Of a stretch of 64,000 nucleotides of DNA, positions 7,221-16,295 are shown piece after piece. The notes below the pieces were generated by a model, which searched no databases, had not been told where the DNA came from, and worked only from the letters and a program-made list of their open reading frames with translations. The DNA is from SIG714 sp964638675 (GTDB lineage Bacteria > Bacillota > Clostridia > Oscillospirales > CAG-272). The position numbers and the translations under genes were made by a program. Numbering within the stretch: the first letter of the stretch is position 1; every line of letters begins with the position of its first letter. The stretch spans positions 61,894 through 125,893 of the forward strand of contig CAZXAU010000007.1 of assembly GCA_964638675.1 (NCBI GenBank). Direction: 5' to 3'.

Positions 7221-9084
7221 AAGAATGTTTAAAAAGACGGGAATAGGGCCGATAGTGACGCTTATACTTGATATCTGCGGATTGATCTTTTCGTTTGCCG
7301 CAGGCTCATTGATAGCCATTCACTTTTCGACTGAACAAATCAATACATTTTATTATAATTTTTTGTGGGGAATTCCGCTTATTCTTGCGATTTTCATCGC
7401 ATCGTTTGAATTCTTCAGAATATATAAGATAATATGGAGATATGCAGGTTTTATCGATCTTCTCAAGCTTATCGTTCTGAGCGGAGCAAACTATGTGATA
7501 TTTTTTATTCTCCATTATTTTGCCGTATCTGCAAGCTTTTACCCTCTTTCCGCATATGTTATCGGTTATTTTATCACAGCATTTCTGATAATTTCAATAC
7601 GTGCGGTTCCCTATCTGCTCGAAAAACACACCATTCATCAAAGCGGAAAGAATACCGATGCGATGAAAGGAAATATAATGATAATCGGTGCAGGAAATGC
7701 CGCCAATATCCTTATCAGCGATATAACAAACAATACTTTTGTCGACCATTCACTGCTGAAATGCCTTATAGACGACGATAAATCGAAGCACGGTCTTTCG
7801 GTAGGCGGAATCCGTGTTTACGGAGGAAGAGACAAAATACAGGAAGCGGTAGAAAAATTCGGAATAAAAAGTATATTCTTCGCGATTCCTTCCTGCTCGC
7901 CTGAGGACAGAAGGGATATTCTTTCAATATGCGCCAGGACAGGCTGCACCGTAAGAACAATGCCGAATATCTGCGAGCTTGTGAACAACAATGTTTCCTT
8001 TTCAGATGTGCGTAACATCAATATTGAGGATCTTCTCGGAAGAGATCCCATAAAGCTTGATGTCAGTTCGGCACGTGAGATGATCATCGGAAAAACGGTG
8101 CTTGTCACAGGGGGCGGCGGCTCGATAGGATCGGAGCTCTGCCGTCAGATAGCAACACTTTCTCCGAGAAGACTGATAATTTTCGATGTTTATGAGAACA
8201 ATGCATACGATATTCAGAACGAGCTCAGACAAAAATATCCCACGCTCGACCTTGTGACGCTCATAGGTTCGGTAAGAGATTCAAAACGTCTTGACTGTCT
8301 GTTTTCAAAATATCGCCCTGCGATAGTTTTTCATGCGGCGGCACATAAGCATGTTCCGCTGATGGAAGACAGCCCGAACGAAGCCATAAAAAACAATGTT
8401 ATAGGAACATACAAAACGGCGGTGGCGGCAAGCAGGTACGGTGTAGAGAAATTCGTACTCATATCGACAGATAAGGCGGTCAATCCGACTAATATCATGG
8501 GTGCGAGTAAACGCATGTGTGAAATGATAATTCAGAGCATAAACAAAACAAGTGACACAGATTTTGCCGCAGTCCGTTTTGGAAATGTTCTGGGATCCAA
8601 CGGAAGCGTAGTTCCCTTTTTCAAAAAGCAAATCGAGCAGGGCGGCCCTGTAACAGTTACACATCCCGATATAATAAGATATTTCATGACAATACCCGAG
8701 GCGGTGTCGCTTGTTCTGACAGCAGGAACATTTGCCCATGGAGGAGAAATATTTGTGCTCGATATGGGTGAACCCGTAAAAATTCTTGATCTTGCCGAAA
8801 ATCTTATCCGGCTTTCTGGGCATACACCTTATGAGGATATCAAAATCGTATTCACAGGTCTCCGTCCGGGCGAAAAACTGTATGAAGAACTGCTGATGGC
8901 GGAGGAGGGCTTGAAGGATACTGAAAACAAGCTCATTCATATAGGAAAGCCGGTTGATTTTGACGAAGAAGTTTTCCTCAGACAGCTCGAACAACTCAAA
9001 GATGTAATGTACAATGATAATATTGATATCAAATCTTATATAAAAGAAATCGTATCCACATATCACCCCGACAGCAATGGCTGA
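7213..9084 (+). CDS. Membrane-bound NDP-sugar 4,6-dehydratase (FlaA1/WbpM/CapD-like)
   Basis: A ~623-residue enzyme of the polysaccharide-biosynthesis dehydratase family that converts UDP-GlcNAc-type sugars for surface glycans. Four membrane helices occupy about residues 12-145. A first Rossmann domain with GAGNAA follows, then the catalytic Rossmann domain with TGGGGSIGSELCRQ near 300 and STDKAVNPTNIMGASKR near 425. The Met-x3-Lys in the last motif replaces the Tyr-x3-Lys of ordinary SDR enzymes and is typical of this family. The reading frame stays open upstream through the repeat element to 7117. The ATG at 7213 (inside the element) or at 7225 is the probable start. It is a single gene between two terminators or promoters. 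Confidence 0.9.
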   Translation: MVIRMFKKTGIGPIVTLILDICGLIFSFAAGSLIAIHFSTEQINTFYYNFLWGIPLILAIFIASFEFFRIYKIIWRYAGFIDLLKLIVLSGANYVIFFILHYFAVSASFYPLSAYVIGYFITAFLIISIRAVPYLLEKHTIHQSGKNTDAMKGNIMIIGAGNAANILISDITNNTFVDHSLLKCLIDDDKSKHGLSVGGIRVYGGRDKIQEAVEKFGIKSIFFAIPSCSPEDRRDILSICARTGCTVRTMPNICELVNNNVSFSDVRNINIEDLLGRDPIKLDVSSAREMIIGKTVLVTGGGGSIGSELCRQIATLSPRRLIIFDVYENNAYDIQNELRQKYPTLDLVTLIGSVRDSKRLDCLFSKYRPAIVFHAAAHKHVPLMEDSPNEAIKNNVIGTYKTAVAASRYGVEKFVLISTDKAVNPTNIMGASKRMCEMIIQSINKTSDTDFAAVRFGNVLGSNGSVVPFFKKQIEQGGPVTVTHPDIIRYFMTIPEAVSLVLTAGTFAHGGEIFVLDMGEPVKILDLAENLIRLSGHTPYEDIKIVFTGLRPGEKLYEELLMAEEGLKDTENKLIHIGKPVDFDEEVFLRQLEQLKDVMYNDNIDIKSYIKEIVSTYHPDSNG

Positions 9085-9102
9085 TATATAATAAGAATAC
9101 AC

Positions 9103-9132
9103 AAAGGACGGCTTGAACATTTCCGTCCTTTT
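9103..9132 (+). terminator. Intrinsic terminator after the dehydratase gene
   Basis: A 9-bp perfect stem (9103-9111 with 9123-9131) is followed by a short T run. Confidence 0.8.
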
Positions 9133-9181
9133 ATAATTTATGTGAAAAAATAGATAAAATTGATTTTTTTTTCAAAAACTA

Positions 9182-9210
9182 TTGTATATTCGCAAAAAAT
9201 ATAGTATAAT
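9182..9210 (+). promoter_or_regulatory. Promoter of gap
   Basis: TTGTAT (9182-9187), 17 bases, TATAAT (9205-9210). Transcription should start ~40 bases before the start codon. Confidence 0.75.
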
Positions 9211-9257
9211 AACGGTTGGATATAAATATATTTATATATTTGGAGGATTTATTAATC

Positions 9258-10307
9258 ATGGCAAATGTTAGAGTAGCTATTAACGGTTTCGGAAGAATTG
9301 GCCGTCTCGCATTCAGACAGATGTTTGGAGCAAAGGGATATCAGGTAGTTGCAATCAACGACCTCACAAAGCCCTCAATGCTTGCACACCTTCTCAAATA
9401 CGATACGACACAGGGCAGATATGCTCTCGGTGAAACAGTAAGTGCAAATGACGAAGAAGGAACAATCACAGTAGGCGGAAAGACCATCAAGATCTATTCC
9501 GAAAAAGATGCTATTAACTGCCCTTGGAAAAAACTCAAGGTAGATGTTGTTCTTGAATGCACCGGATTCTACACAGATATCGCAGATGCTTATAAGCACA
9601 TCAAGGCAGGTGCAAGAAAGGTTGTTATTTCGGCTCCCGCTTCAAACAAGAAGGATCCCGAAAACTTCGCAATGCCCAAGACAATCGTTTACTCTGTTAA
9701 CGAAAATACACTCACTCCTGAAGATCAGATCATCTCGGCAGCAAGCTGCACAACAAACTGCCTTGCTCCTATGACAAAGGCTCTTCATGAGTATGCCCCC
9801 ATTCAGTCAGGTATCATGACAACAGTTCATGCATACACAGGCGACCAGATGGTTCTCGACGGACCGCACAGAAAAGGTGACCTTCGCCGTGCAAGAGCTG
9901 CTGCTGCAAATATCGTTCCTAACTCGACAGGCGCAGCAAAGGCTATCGGACTTGTAATTCCCGAACTCAAGGGCAAACTTATCGGTTCTGCACAGAGAGT
10001 TCCCACCCCCACAGGTTCCACAACAATTCTTGTTGCAGTTGTAAAGGGTAAGGATGTCACAGTTGAAGGAATCAACGCAGCTATGAAGGCAGCTCAGTCT
10101 CCCTCATTCGGATACAATGAAGAGCAGATCGTTTCTTCAGACGTTATCGGAATCACATGCGGATCACTCTTCGACGCTACACAGACAATGGTAGTTAAGA
10201 TCGACGAAGACACATATCAGGTACAGGTAGTTGCTTGGTACGACAATGAGAACTCATACACATCTCAGATGGTTCGTACGATCAAGTACTTCTCCGAGCT
10301 TCAGTAA
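9258..10307 (+). CDS. gap: Glyceraldehyde-3-phosphate dehydrogenase
   Basis: A 349-residue glycolytic enzyme that oxidises glyceraldehyde 3-phosphate with NAD and phosphate. The Rossmann motif VAINGFGRIGRLAFR opens the protein, the catalytic Cys is in SAASCTTNCLAP (about residue 160), and ANIVPNSTGAAKA and WYDNENSYTSQMV are family signatures. The start at 9258 has GGAGG eleven bases upstream; the 14 in-frame codons before it are not conserved sequence. It is a single-gene unit with its own promoter and a strong terminator, as expected for a highly expressed enzyme. Confidence 0.97.
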   Translation: MANVRVAINGFGRIGRLAFRQMFGAKGYQVVAINDLTKPSMLAHLLKYDTTQGRYALGETVSANDEEGTITVGGKTIKIYSEKDAINCPWKKLKVDVVLECTGFYTDIADAYKHIKAGARKVVISAPASNKKDPENFAMPKTIVYSVNENTLTPEDQIISAASCTTNCLAPMTKALHEYAPIQSGIMTTVHAYTGDQMVLDGPHRKGDLRRARAAAANIVPNSTGAAKAIGLVIPELKGKLIGSAQRVPTPTGSTTILVAVVKGKDVTVEGINAAMKAAQSPSFGYNEEQIVSSDVIGITCGSLFDATQTMVVKIDEDTYQVQVVAWYDNENSYTSQMVRTIKYFSELQ

Positions 10308-10340
10308 TCTGAATAGTTACAGTTATTAAATTATAATATT

Positions 10341-10389
10341 AATCAAAAGCTCCTCATTGCTTCGGCGTGAGGAGCTTTTGATTAAAAAA
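10341..10389 (+). terminator. Strong terminator after gap
   Basis: A perfect 16-bp stem (10341-10356 with 10368-10383) encloses an 11-base loop. On the plus strand the tail is A-rich, then gctttt. The rest up to 10527 has nothing I recognise. Confidence 0.8.
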
Positions 10390-10527
10390 GCTTTTATATT
10401 ATTCGATATCAGCCCGAGACCAACCGTTTGCATTCCCCTAATATAGTAAGTAAATTCCCGTTTTCCCCGTTAATCGCTTCAAATCAGTGAAATAATGATT
10501 TAAACGAAATAAAAGCTATTCGACAGA

Positions 10528-11310
10528 TCAAGGCAGATCTCTCAGAAGAACAGAACCCAATGGCGAATGTTCTTCGGAAACAATCTCTTTGCTCACTACG
10601 GTCAGATCACTCAGCGATGAGCGATCGGTATTACGATCATAACAGATCCTCATCACGGTTCGGTCATTTAAAAAAGTGAATGACGGCAAACAGCTTGAGT
10701 ACAAAGGATTTAATTGAAACGCCGGATCGATAAGTGCAACATCCTGTGCGGTGCTTATCCCTTCCTTGATCGAATCAAAATCGGATGCACTTTTCAATAC
10801 TTCCAACGATGATATGTGTAATGCCATGTCTACATGTGCATCGATCGGATCGAGCGAAACGACAGTGGCCACGCCGTTTTCATTAATTCGTGATGCTACG
10901 CTGATGCCCCAAAATACATAGAAATAGCCGCCTTCGCTGACTTTATAAACAGAATATACGGTCAGGTTGTTTTTTCTGAGGCATTCAACAGGAAACCCGG
11001 CGTCGACTTCCTCGATACTCAATTCCGAACAGCTTTCTGGATCAACACAGAATGTTAAATAATCGTTCATTGTTCTTCCGTCGAAAAAATCCGTCAGCTC
11101 CTTCAGGGAATACTCATGGCTGATTATTTCAGACAGCGGCTTTGAATTGTCAATTATAAAGCCTTTGACAAATTCTTCGGGTTCCGACGGTTCTCCGGGC
11201 AGCGCCGGGCGTCCTTGTTTTCCTTCATCGATCTGATGGTTGGTGCAAGGCACAAACAGCAGAACAATGACTGAAAGAAGTGCAAGAAGCAGTATTTTTT
11301 TGTTTTTCAT
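10528..11310 (-). CDS. Putative lipoprotein, function unknown
   Basis: A 260-residue protein I do not recognise. The N-terminus (MKNKKILLLALLSVIVLLFVPC) is a signal sequence whose VPC could serve as a weak lipobox. A proline/glutamate-rich linker follows and then a ~200-residue soluble domain with no repeats. The start at 11310 is chosen because GGAGG lies 11 bases upstream; the in-frame ATG at 11328 overlaps that ribosome site. It is a single gene with its own promoter. Confidence 0.65.
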   Translation of the reverse strand: MKNKKILLLALLSVIVLLFVPCTNHQIDEGKQGRPALPGEPSEPEEFVKGFIIDNSKPLSEIISHEYSLKELTDFFDGRTMNDYLTFCVDPESCSELSIEEVDAGFPVECLRKNNLTVYSVYKVSEGGYFYVFWGISVASRINENGVATVVSLDPIDAHVDMALHISSLEVLKSASDFDSIKEGISTAQDVALIDPAFQLNPLYSSCLPSFTFLNDRTVMRICYDRNTDRSSLSDLTVVSKEIVSEEHSPLGSVLLRDLP

Positions 11311-11438
11311 TGTTACAAGTACCTCCATTTGTTAAATAGCTCTTTGAAACCAACTATATGCCAATAACCCAATGAAACAAAGCGGCATAGGTGACATCAA
11401 GGGCAGTCAGATTATTTCCGAATACCTTATACGATTTT

Positions 11439-11467
11439 ATACTATCACAATAGTCTGATCCCGTCAA
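11439..11467 (-). promoter_or_regulatory. Promoter of the 10528-11310 lipoprotein gene
   Basis: TTGACG (11467-11462), 17 bases, TAGTAT (11444-11439) on the minus strand. The region 11468-11630 shows no further feature. Confidence 0.65.
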
Positions 11468-11630
11468 TAGAAATGTCAAAAAAAAATTGTAAATAATTTA
11501 TTAAAGGCAGGAGTGTTTTTTTGGTCAATTCCTCGTTTTGATAAGACAAATATTATTGGAAAAGCCCGCATCAACCGACATCTTTGCAATTGACAGAAAT
11601 TGATATCCAGTAAATTCTGCAGATAATATA

Positions 11631-11668
11631 AAAAAGCACCGTACGCCAATCGGGTACGGTGCTTTTTT
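11631..11668. terminator. Terminator after the short peptide gene
   Basis: A perfect 14-bp stem (11631-11644 with 11654-11667) has a T run on both strands. It closes the leftward unit formed by the large secreted protein and the 36-residue peptide. Confidence 0.85.
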
Positions 11669-11720
11669 GGGGATTTCTTGTCTAATTAGATGTTATCTTG
11701 AGGATAAGCTATTATTCAAC

Positions 11721-11831
11721 TCAGAAAATATCCGGCTCACCCTCGTTTTCACCGGGGGTATAGCTTGCTGTCAGCACGTCGCTGTCGGATATATCTTCAA
11801 TCTCAATTACAGGTGTTTCGTATTTTTTCAT
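11721..11831 (-). CDS. 36-residue acidic peptide beginning MKKYETPVIEIEDI
   Basis: A short ORF, 12 bases downstream of the large secreted protein, with GAGGCG eight bases before its ATG. The product starts with a conserved-looking MKKYETPxIEIEDISxxDVLTAS pattern (shown here by key positions) and ends in an acidic, Pro/Gly-containing tail. From memory, similar short proteins of the form MKKYxxPxIEVxxxxxxDVIxTS occur in gut Clostridia, often near surface proteins, but I know no function. A terminator follows 53 bases on. It could be a small structural or precursor peptide. There is no Cys, so it is not a Cys-based modified peptide. Confidence 0.6.
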   Translation of the reverse strand: MKKYETPVIEIEDISDSDVLTASYTPGENEGEPDIF

Positions 11832-11843
11832 GCTTTATACGCC

Positions 11844-14356
11844 TCACATTTCCAATCTGAAATAGTTGAATGCCGAATCAGCATACTTTATTGTTGCAAT
11901 GGCAAGATCAACGATCGGAGATTCCGAGCCAACCTTGTTATATATGTAAGTTGACATGGAATATTCCAATGTTCCGGAAACAGGAGCACCGTAAGCATCA
12001 TATACGATCGCTGTGATAACCGTTCTAAGCTCACGTACCGAAAGTCCGTCAAGCTTGTATGTGTAATAAGCATTGTTCGCTACAAGTTCGCTTCCTACAG
12101 CATCTATAGTTACAACCTCACCTGTTACGATATCGGTGTATGCTATAACGAGAGTCAGATCGCTTATATCACCTTCATATTTGGACACATCTATAATAAT
12201 ATTCATACCGAGTGTATTTTCAAACACAAGGCTTGCTCCGATGAATACTGTATTCATATCGTCCTTGTTTGTATATGAGAAGTCGCTTCCGAGATCTGGT
12301 GTTTCAGCAGTTGCATATGCAAGCTGCTCAGCTGTAAGCAATGCCGTTGCAAGGTCATCGGTGTTATATCCGAAGTATTTCTGTGCCTGTGCTCCGTAGA
12401 CAAGAACATCAACAAGGAGAGTCTTGAACTCATCGCTCGAAGCTTCATTTGCAAGCATATTCATTGCATACTCTCTGATGCTGTACACTTTATCAGCTCC
12501 GAATTCCGTAACTACGGTATCGTTCATTGTCTTTTCAGCGTAAAGTGTGATCGTAAATTCATCTGACATTTCTTTAGCAGCAACTTCTGTAAATATGAAC
12601 TGATAATATGCTCCGTTTTCTTCTCCCTCAAGTATATATTCCTCTCCGTTGAATACGACTTTCGCATAGAATGCATCATATTCGCCGAGAACTGCCTTGC
12701 TTGCATAGAACTTGATACTGAGAGAATCTTCAAACAATACAGCCGCCGAGCTGAATTTAAGCTCTTCATTCAGTTGCTCGATCGAAAGCTCCTCAAATAC
12801 AGGTGTAAAAGTGACATCCTTTGTAAGAGCACAAAGCTCATTCTTTCCGTATTCGTTTGTTCCGTCGCTCCAGCCGCTGAATACATATAAATACTGCGTT
12901 GTGGACGGCTTTGCAGGATCCTCTCCGTTAAATATCGGTGTGTCTCCCTCAACTAAGGTCACTGTGTAGATGACATTTCCTTCGACATCAGTAAATGTTG
13001 CTGTATATTGATCAAATGCAACGATCGTGATATTTCCCTTGACAGTGATCTCTCTGTCGTCGATCATCGATTTAACATCTATAAACGGACTGTAATCAGG
13101 GAAATATTTATCTATGTATCTCTGAAGCCTTGTACTTACCGACGAGGTTGAGAACGAAATTGAGTTTTTATATATGTAAGTTCCGTCGTTATCTGCATCA
13201 AGCACTCCAACCGCTCCGTCAATATTGTCCTTGAAGCGTGTCTGCTCGATTCTGGCGATAACTTTCTTAGCAAGAACTACCATATCATCGTATACATCCT
13301 GATATTCGGCGTATTTTGCCGGAAGCTTTTTGCCTTCACAAGCTTCAACAAGCTCCTTTAATGTCATCGAATTGATCTTTTCACGTACAGCCTTATATCC
13401 GTACTTTTCAATTCTCGAAGCGAAAACCTTTTCAAATGTCGAGCGGACATCAAGCATTACATTGAAGCTTCCGTCCTTATATTCAAAAACAGAATGTGCC
13501 GCCGCTTTTGCCGCTTTATCCTTGAGCCAGTTAAACTGAGCGTCTGTACAGTCAAGTGTCAGGCTTATGGGAAGCTCAAAGCTTGTTGTTTTGCTCTCTA
13601 CGCTGAGCGTATATGTTACGAGCGTTTTTGAAGTTGCATTTGCCAGACTTGTAAATGTCACTTCATTTTGTTTTATAAGCTCAGACACACTTTCGATCCT
13701 GATCTTGCCGTCATAAACGGTTACACCGTCCAATGTAACTCTGTCGCTGACAAGTGCAACAGGGAAAAATTGATCCAATACATTGAGTATGACCTCTTTG
13801 GTAAGGATATCGGCAATATCGGAAAGATTGCCCTGTGACTTCAAAGATACGTCAACGCTCTCTCCGTCATATACGACCGAAACATTTTCAATTCCGATTC
13901 CGTTAATAGAATCAACTATCTGTCCGAACAGATAATCCTTGTTGTATACTGCATAAACACTGTACTTCGATCCTCCGAAAGAAAGCTTTGTGGAGAAAAC
14001 AAGCATTCCGTCAGCAAATGAAACTTTGTCTTCAGATACGTTGTTCGAAAGTGCTATGAGAACACAACTGTCAACATCTATTGTATAGTCGCATGTCCCG
14101 ATAAGTCCTACATATTTATCAAAGCTGCCTTTTGCAGCGTTGAGTGCTTCCCCTGTGTCGCTGTAGTATTTACCGTCAACTATAGCTACGGCATTTGATT
14201 CATCGTCAGGTATTTCCGCCGGGATCTCACTCGGAATTGATGTTGGAATGGTTAACTCTCCGGAATCGCCGTCAGCACTTGTCATAAGGATCATGCAAGC
14301 CACTACTACGGCAATAACCGTCAAAAGAGTCGGGTGAACCTAAGTTTTTTAGACAT
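11844..14356 (-). CDS. Large secreted surface protein with a frameshift in its signal peptide
   Basis: About 837 residues if read from the ATG at 14356. That ATG has an excellent AAAGGAG ribosome site and encodes MSKKLRFTRLF, but the frame then hits TGA at 14323-14321. The long frame (11844-14324, TTG at 14324) continues as LTVIAVVVACMILMTSADG, which is exactly the rest of a signal peptide. Adding one T to the run of four near 14325-14328 restores it. The mature part has a ~280-residue domain, a long linker, an InlB-repeat-like segment (YTVTLVEGDTP...YVFSGWSDG, about 460-510) and a C-terminal ~300-residue module (FEDSLSIKFYAS, LLVDVLVYGAQAQKYFGY) seen in other secreted clostridial proteins. 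Function is unknown; it is probably extracellular and carbohydrate- or surface-related. The shift may be real, programmed or an assembly error. Confidence 0.7.
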
Positions 14357-14454
14357 TTTGTTATCTCCTTTATATAAAAAATTTTTATTAAAACACCGGG
14401 AATCTAACTATATTATACTTCACTTTTCATCAGCTTGCCTTCATGAAGTAATTT

Positions 14455-15231
14455 TTATATCGCATTATCCGATTCAAGGTCTGCAACAGCCTGTGTGCTT
14501 TTCTTTTTACACTTTGTGTTTGACGATTTCTTTATTCTTCTGTCGCTCTTCACTGCAAGTGAAGTCCCTGCTGTCTGAAAAAGCTGAACCAGAATTATCA
14601 AAAGCACCACTGCCGCTATCATAACTATGTCTTTATATCTGTAATAACCGTAATTGATCGCTATCTTTCCGAGTCCTCCTCCTCCGATAATTCCGCTCAT
14701 TGCAGAATATCCGAGTATAGTCGTCAGTGCCAATGTCACATTTGATATAAGTGAGGGCACCGACTCGGGTATTATTACCTTCACAATTATCTGAAAAGGT
14801 GAGGCTCCAATCGACTGGGCCATCTCTATAAGATTCGGATTGATCTCTCTCACGCTTGTTTCAACAAGCCGTGCAACAAATGGGAATGCCGCTATCACAA
14901 GAGGAACAATCGTTGCAGGAGTTCCTACGACCGTTCCGACTATCAATCTTGTAATCGGGAATACAACAATCATCAGTATCAAAAACGGAACCGATCTGAG
15001 CAGATTGATTACTGCATTCAATATCTTCATCAGCCATCCGGGAAGCGGCATGATATTTCCCTTCTCGCCGACAACGAGAATTATTCCTATCGGAAGCCCT
15101 ATAATCAAAGCAAATGCAGTGGACAGCAGGGTCACATAAAATGTTTCCCATATAGCCATCGGAAATTCCTCGATCAGAATCTGAAACGCTTCGCTCCATT
15201 GCGAAGAAGCACTTATACTCAATGCCATCAT
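14455..15231 (-). CDS. metI: Methionine ABC transporter permease MetI
   Basis: A 258-residue inner-membrane permease of the D/L-methionine importer, with five membrane helices. The EAA-type loop near SVREINPNLIEMAQSIGASPFQI contacts MetN, and GYSAMSGIIGGGGLG is a MetI signature. MetI is usually ~217 residues; here about 18 extra residues sit at the N-terminus and ~30 charged ones at the C-terminus. Its ATG overlaps the metN stop by four bases, so the two are translationally coupled. It is the last gene of metQ-metN-metI. Confidence 0.95.
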   Translation of the reverse strand: MMALSISASSQWSEAFQILIEEFPMAIWETFYVTLLSTAFALIIGLPIGIILVVGEKGNIMPLPGWLMKILNAVINLLRSVPFLILMIVVFPITRLIVGTVVGTPATIVPLVIAAFPFVARLVETSVREINPNLIEMAQSIGASPFQIIVKVIIPESVPSLISNVTLALTTILGYSAMSGIIGGGGLGKIAINYGYYRYKDIVMIAAVVLLIILVQLFQTAGTSLAVKSDRRIKKSSNTKCKKKSTQAVADLESDNAI

Positions 15232-16238
15232 CTTTCCACCTCCCCGGCAATCACATCATCTACACTTTGCAGATAGTCGATCGCATTTCTCACAACCAAT
15301 TCGTTGCCGCTCACGCCGAGGATCATCGAGCCGTAGACTTTATCGCCTATGCTTTTTGTCGATGCATAAATTATATTGGCTTCTATACCTTTTTCAACCG
15401 CCATACGTGCAATCAAGGGAGTGCTTGTAGATTTCGCACCGTTGAACACAACACGCAACAGATGTTCATCCCGAGCAGGATCTACATACGCCGTCTCGTC
15501 ACTTTCCGGAAAAACAAGTTTTCTTGCCGCCTCGGTTTTCGGATGTGAAAACACTTCTCCGACTTCTCCGATCTCGGCAACTTCTCCGCCGTCTATTATC
15601 GCTACCTTATTACATATACTCTCTACCACACTCATCTGATGAGTGATTATTATCACCGTAATTCCTGTCTTCCTGTTGATATCACGTATCAGCTCAAGTA
15701 TCGACGATGTTGTTGTCGGATCGAGTGCGGATGTCGCCTCATCGCAAAGCAGTACCTTCGGATTGGTTGCAAGTGCTCTTGCTATCGCAACACGTTGCTG
15801 CTGTCCCCCCGAAAGCTGTGCAGGATATGCACCTGCTTTCGATGAAAGTCCTACCATATCAAGGAGTTCAAGTGCTTTTGCATTCGCCGCTTCGCGTGAA
15901 TACCTGCCGTTCAATTCAAGAGGAAACCGTACATTTGCAAGACAGTTGCGTTGCATGAGAAGATTGATGCCCTGAAAGATCATCGTTATATCACGCCTTT
16001 TTTCTCTCAGCTGTTTCTGAGAAAGCGCCCCCATATCCACACCGTCTATTATTACGCTTCCCTTGCTCGGACGCTCAAGCATATTTATGCATCTGACAAG
16101 CGTGCTCTTTCCGGCTCCGCTCATTCCTATAATGCCGAATATATCCCCATCCGCAACATTGAAGCTGACATCTTTCAATGCTTCGACCCTACCGTTTGAC
16201 GACTCAAAGGTTTTTGTCAAATTACGAATTTCTATCAT
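15228..16238 (-). CDS. metN: Methionine ABC transporter ATP-binding protein MetN
   Basis: A 336-residue ATPase of the methionine importer. Walker A is GMSGAGKST (about 38-46), the signature is LSGGQQQRVAIARAL, and Walker B is LLCDEATSALD. The last ~75 residues form the NIL domain that binds methionine in this family and inhibits the transporter when methionine is abundant. It lies 57 bases after metQ and overlaps metI by four bases. Confidence 0.96.
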   Translation of the reverse strand: MIEIRNLTKTFESSNGRVEALKDVSFNVADGDIFGIIGMSGAGKSTLVRCINMLERPSKGSVIIDGVDMGALSQKQLREKRRDITMIFQGINLLMQRNCLANVRFPLELNGRYSREAANAKALELLDMVGLSSKAGAYPAQLSGGQQQRVAIARALATNPKVLLCDEATSALDPTTTSSILELIRDINRKTGITVIIITHQMSVVESICNKVAIIDGGEVAEIGEVGEVFSHPKTEAARKLVFPESDETAYVDPARDEHLLRVVFNGAKSTSTPLIARMAVEKGIEANIIYASTKSIGDKVYGSMILGVSGNELVVRNAIDYLQSVDDVIAGEVER

Positions 16239-16295
16239 TTATAAACTCCTGTGGGCTATGCGACACAATCACATAGCCCTCGTTGTTGTTGATTA

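Noticed and set aside
8305..9120. A 271-residue antisense ORF opposite the dehydratase gene
   Set aside because: It is a by-product of codon bias in the sense gene; there is no ribosome site and no similarity.
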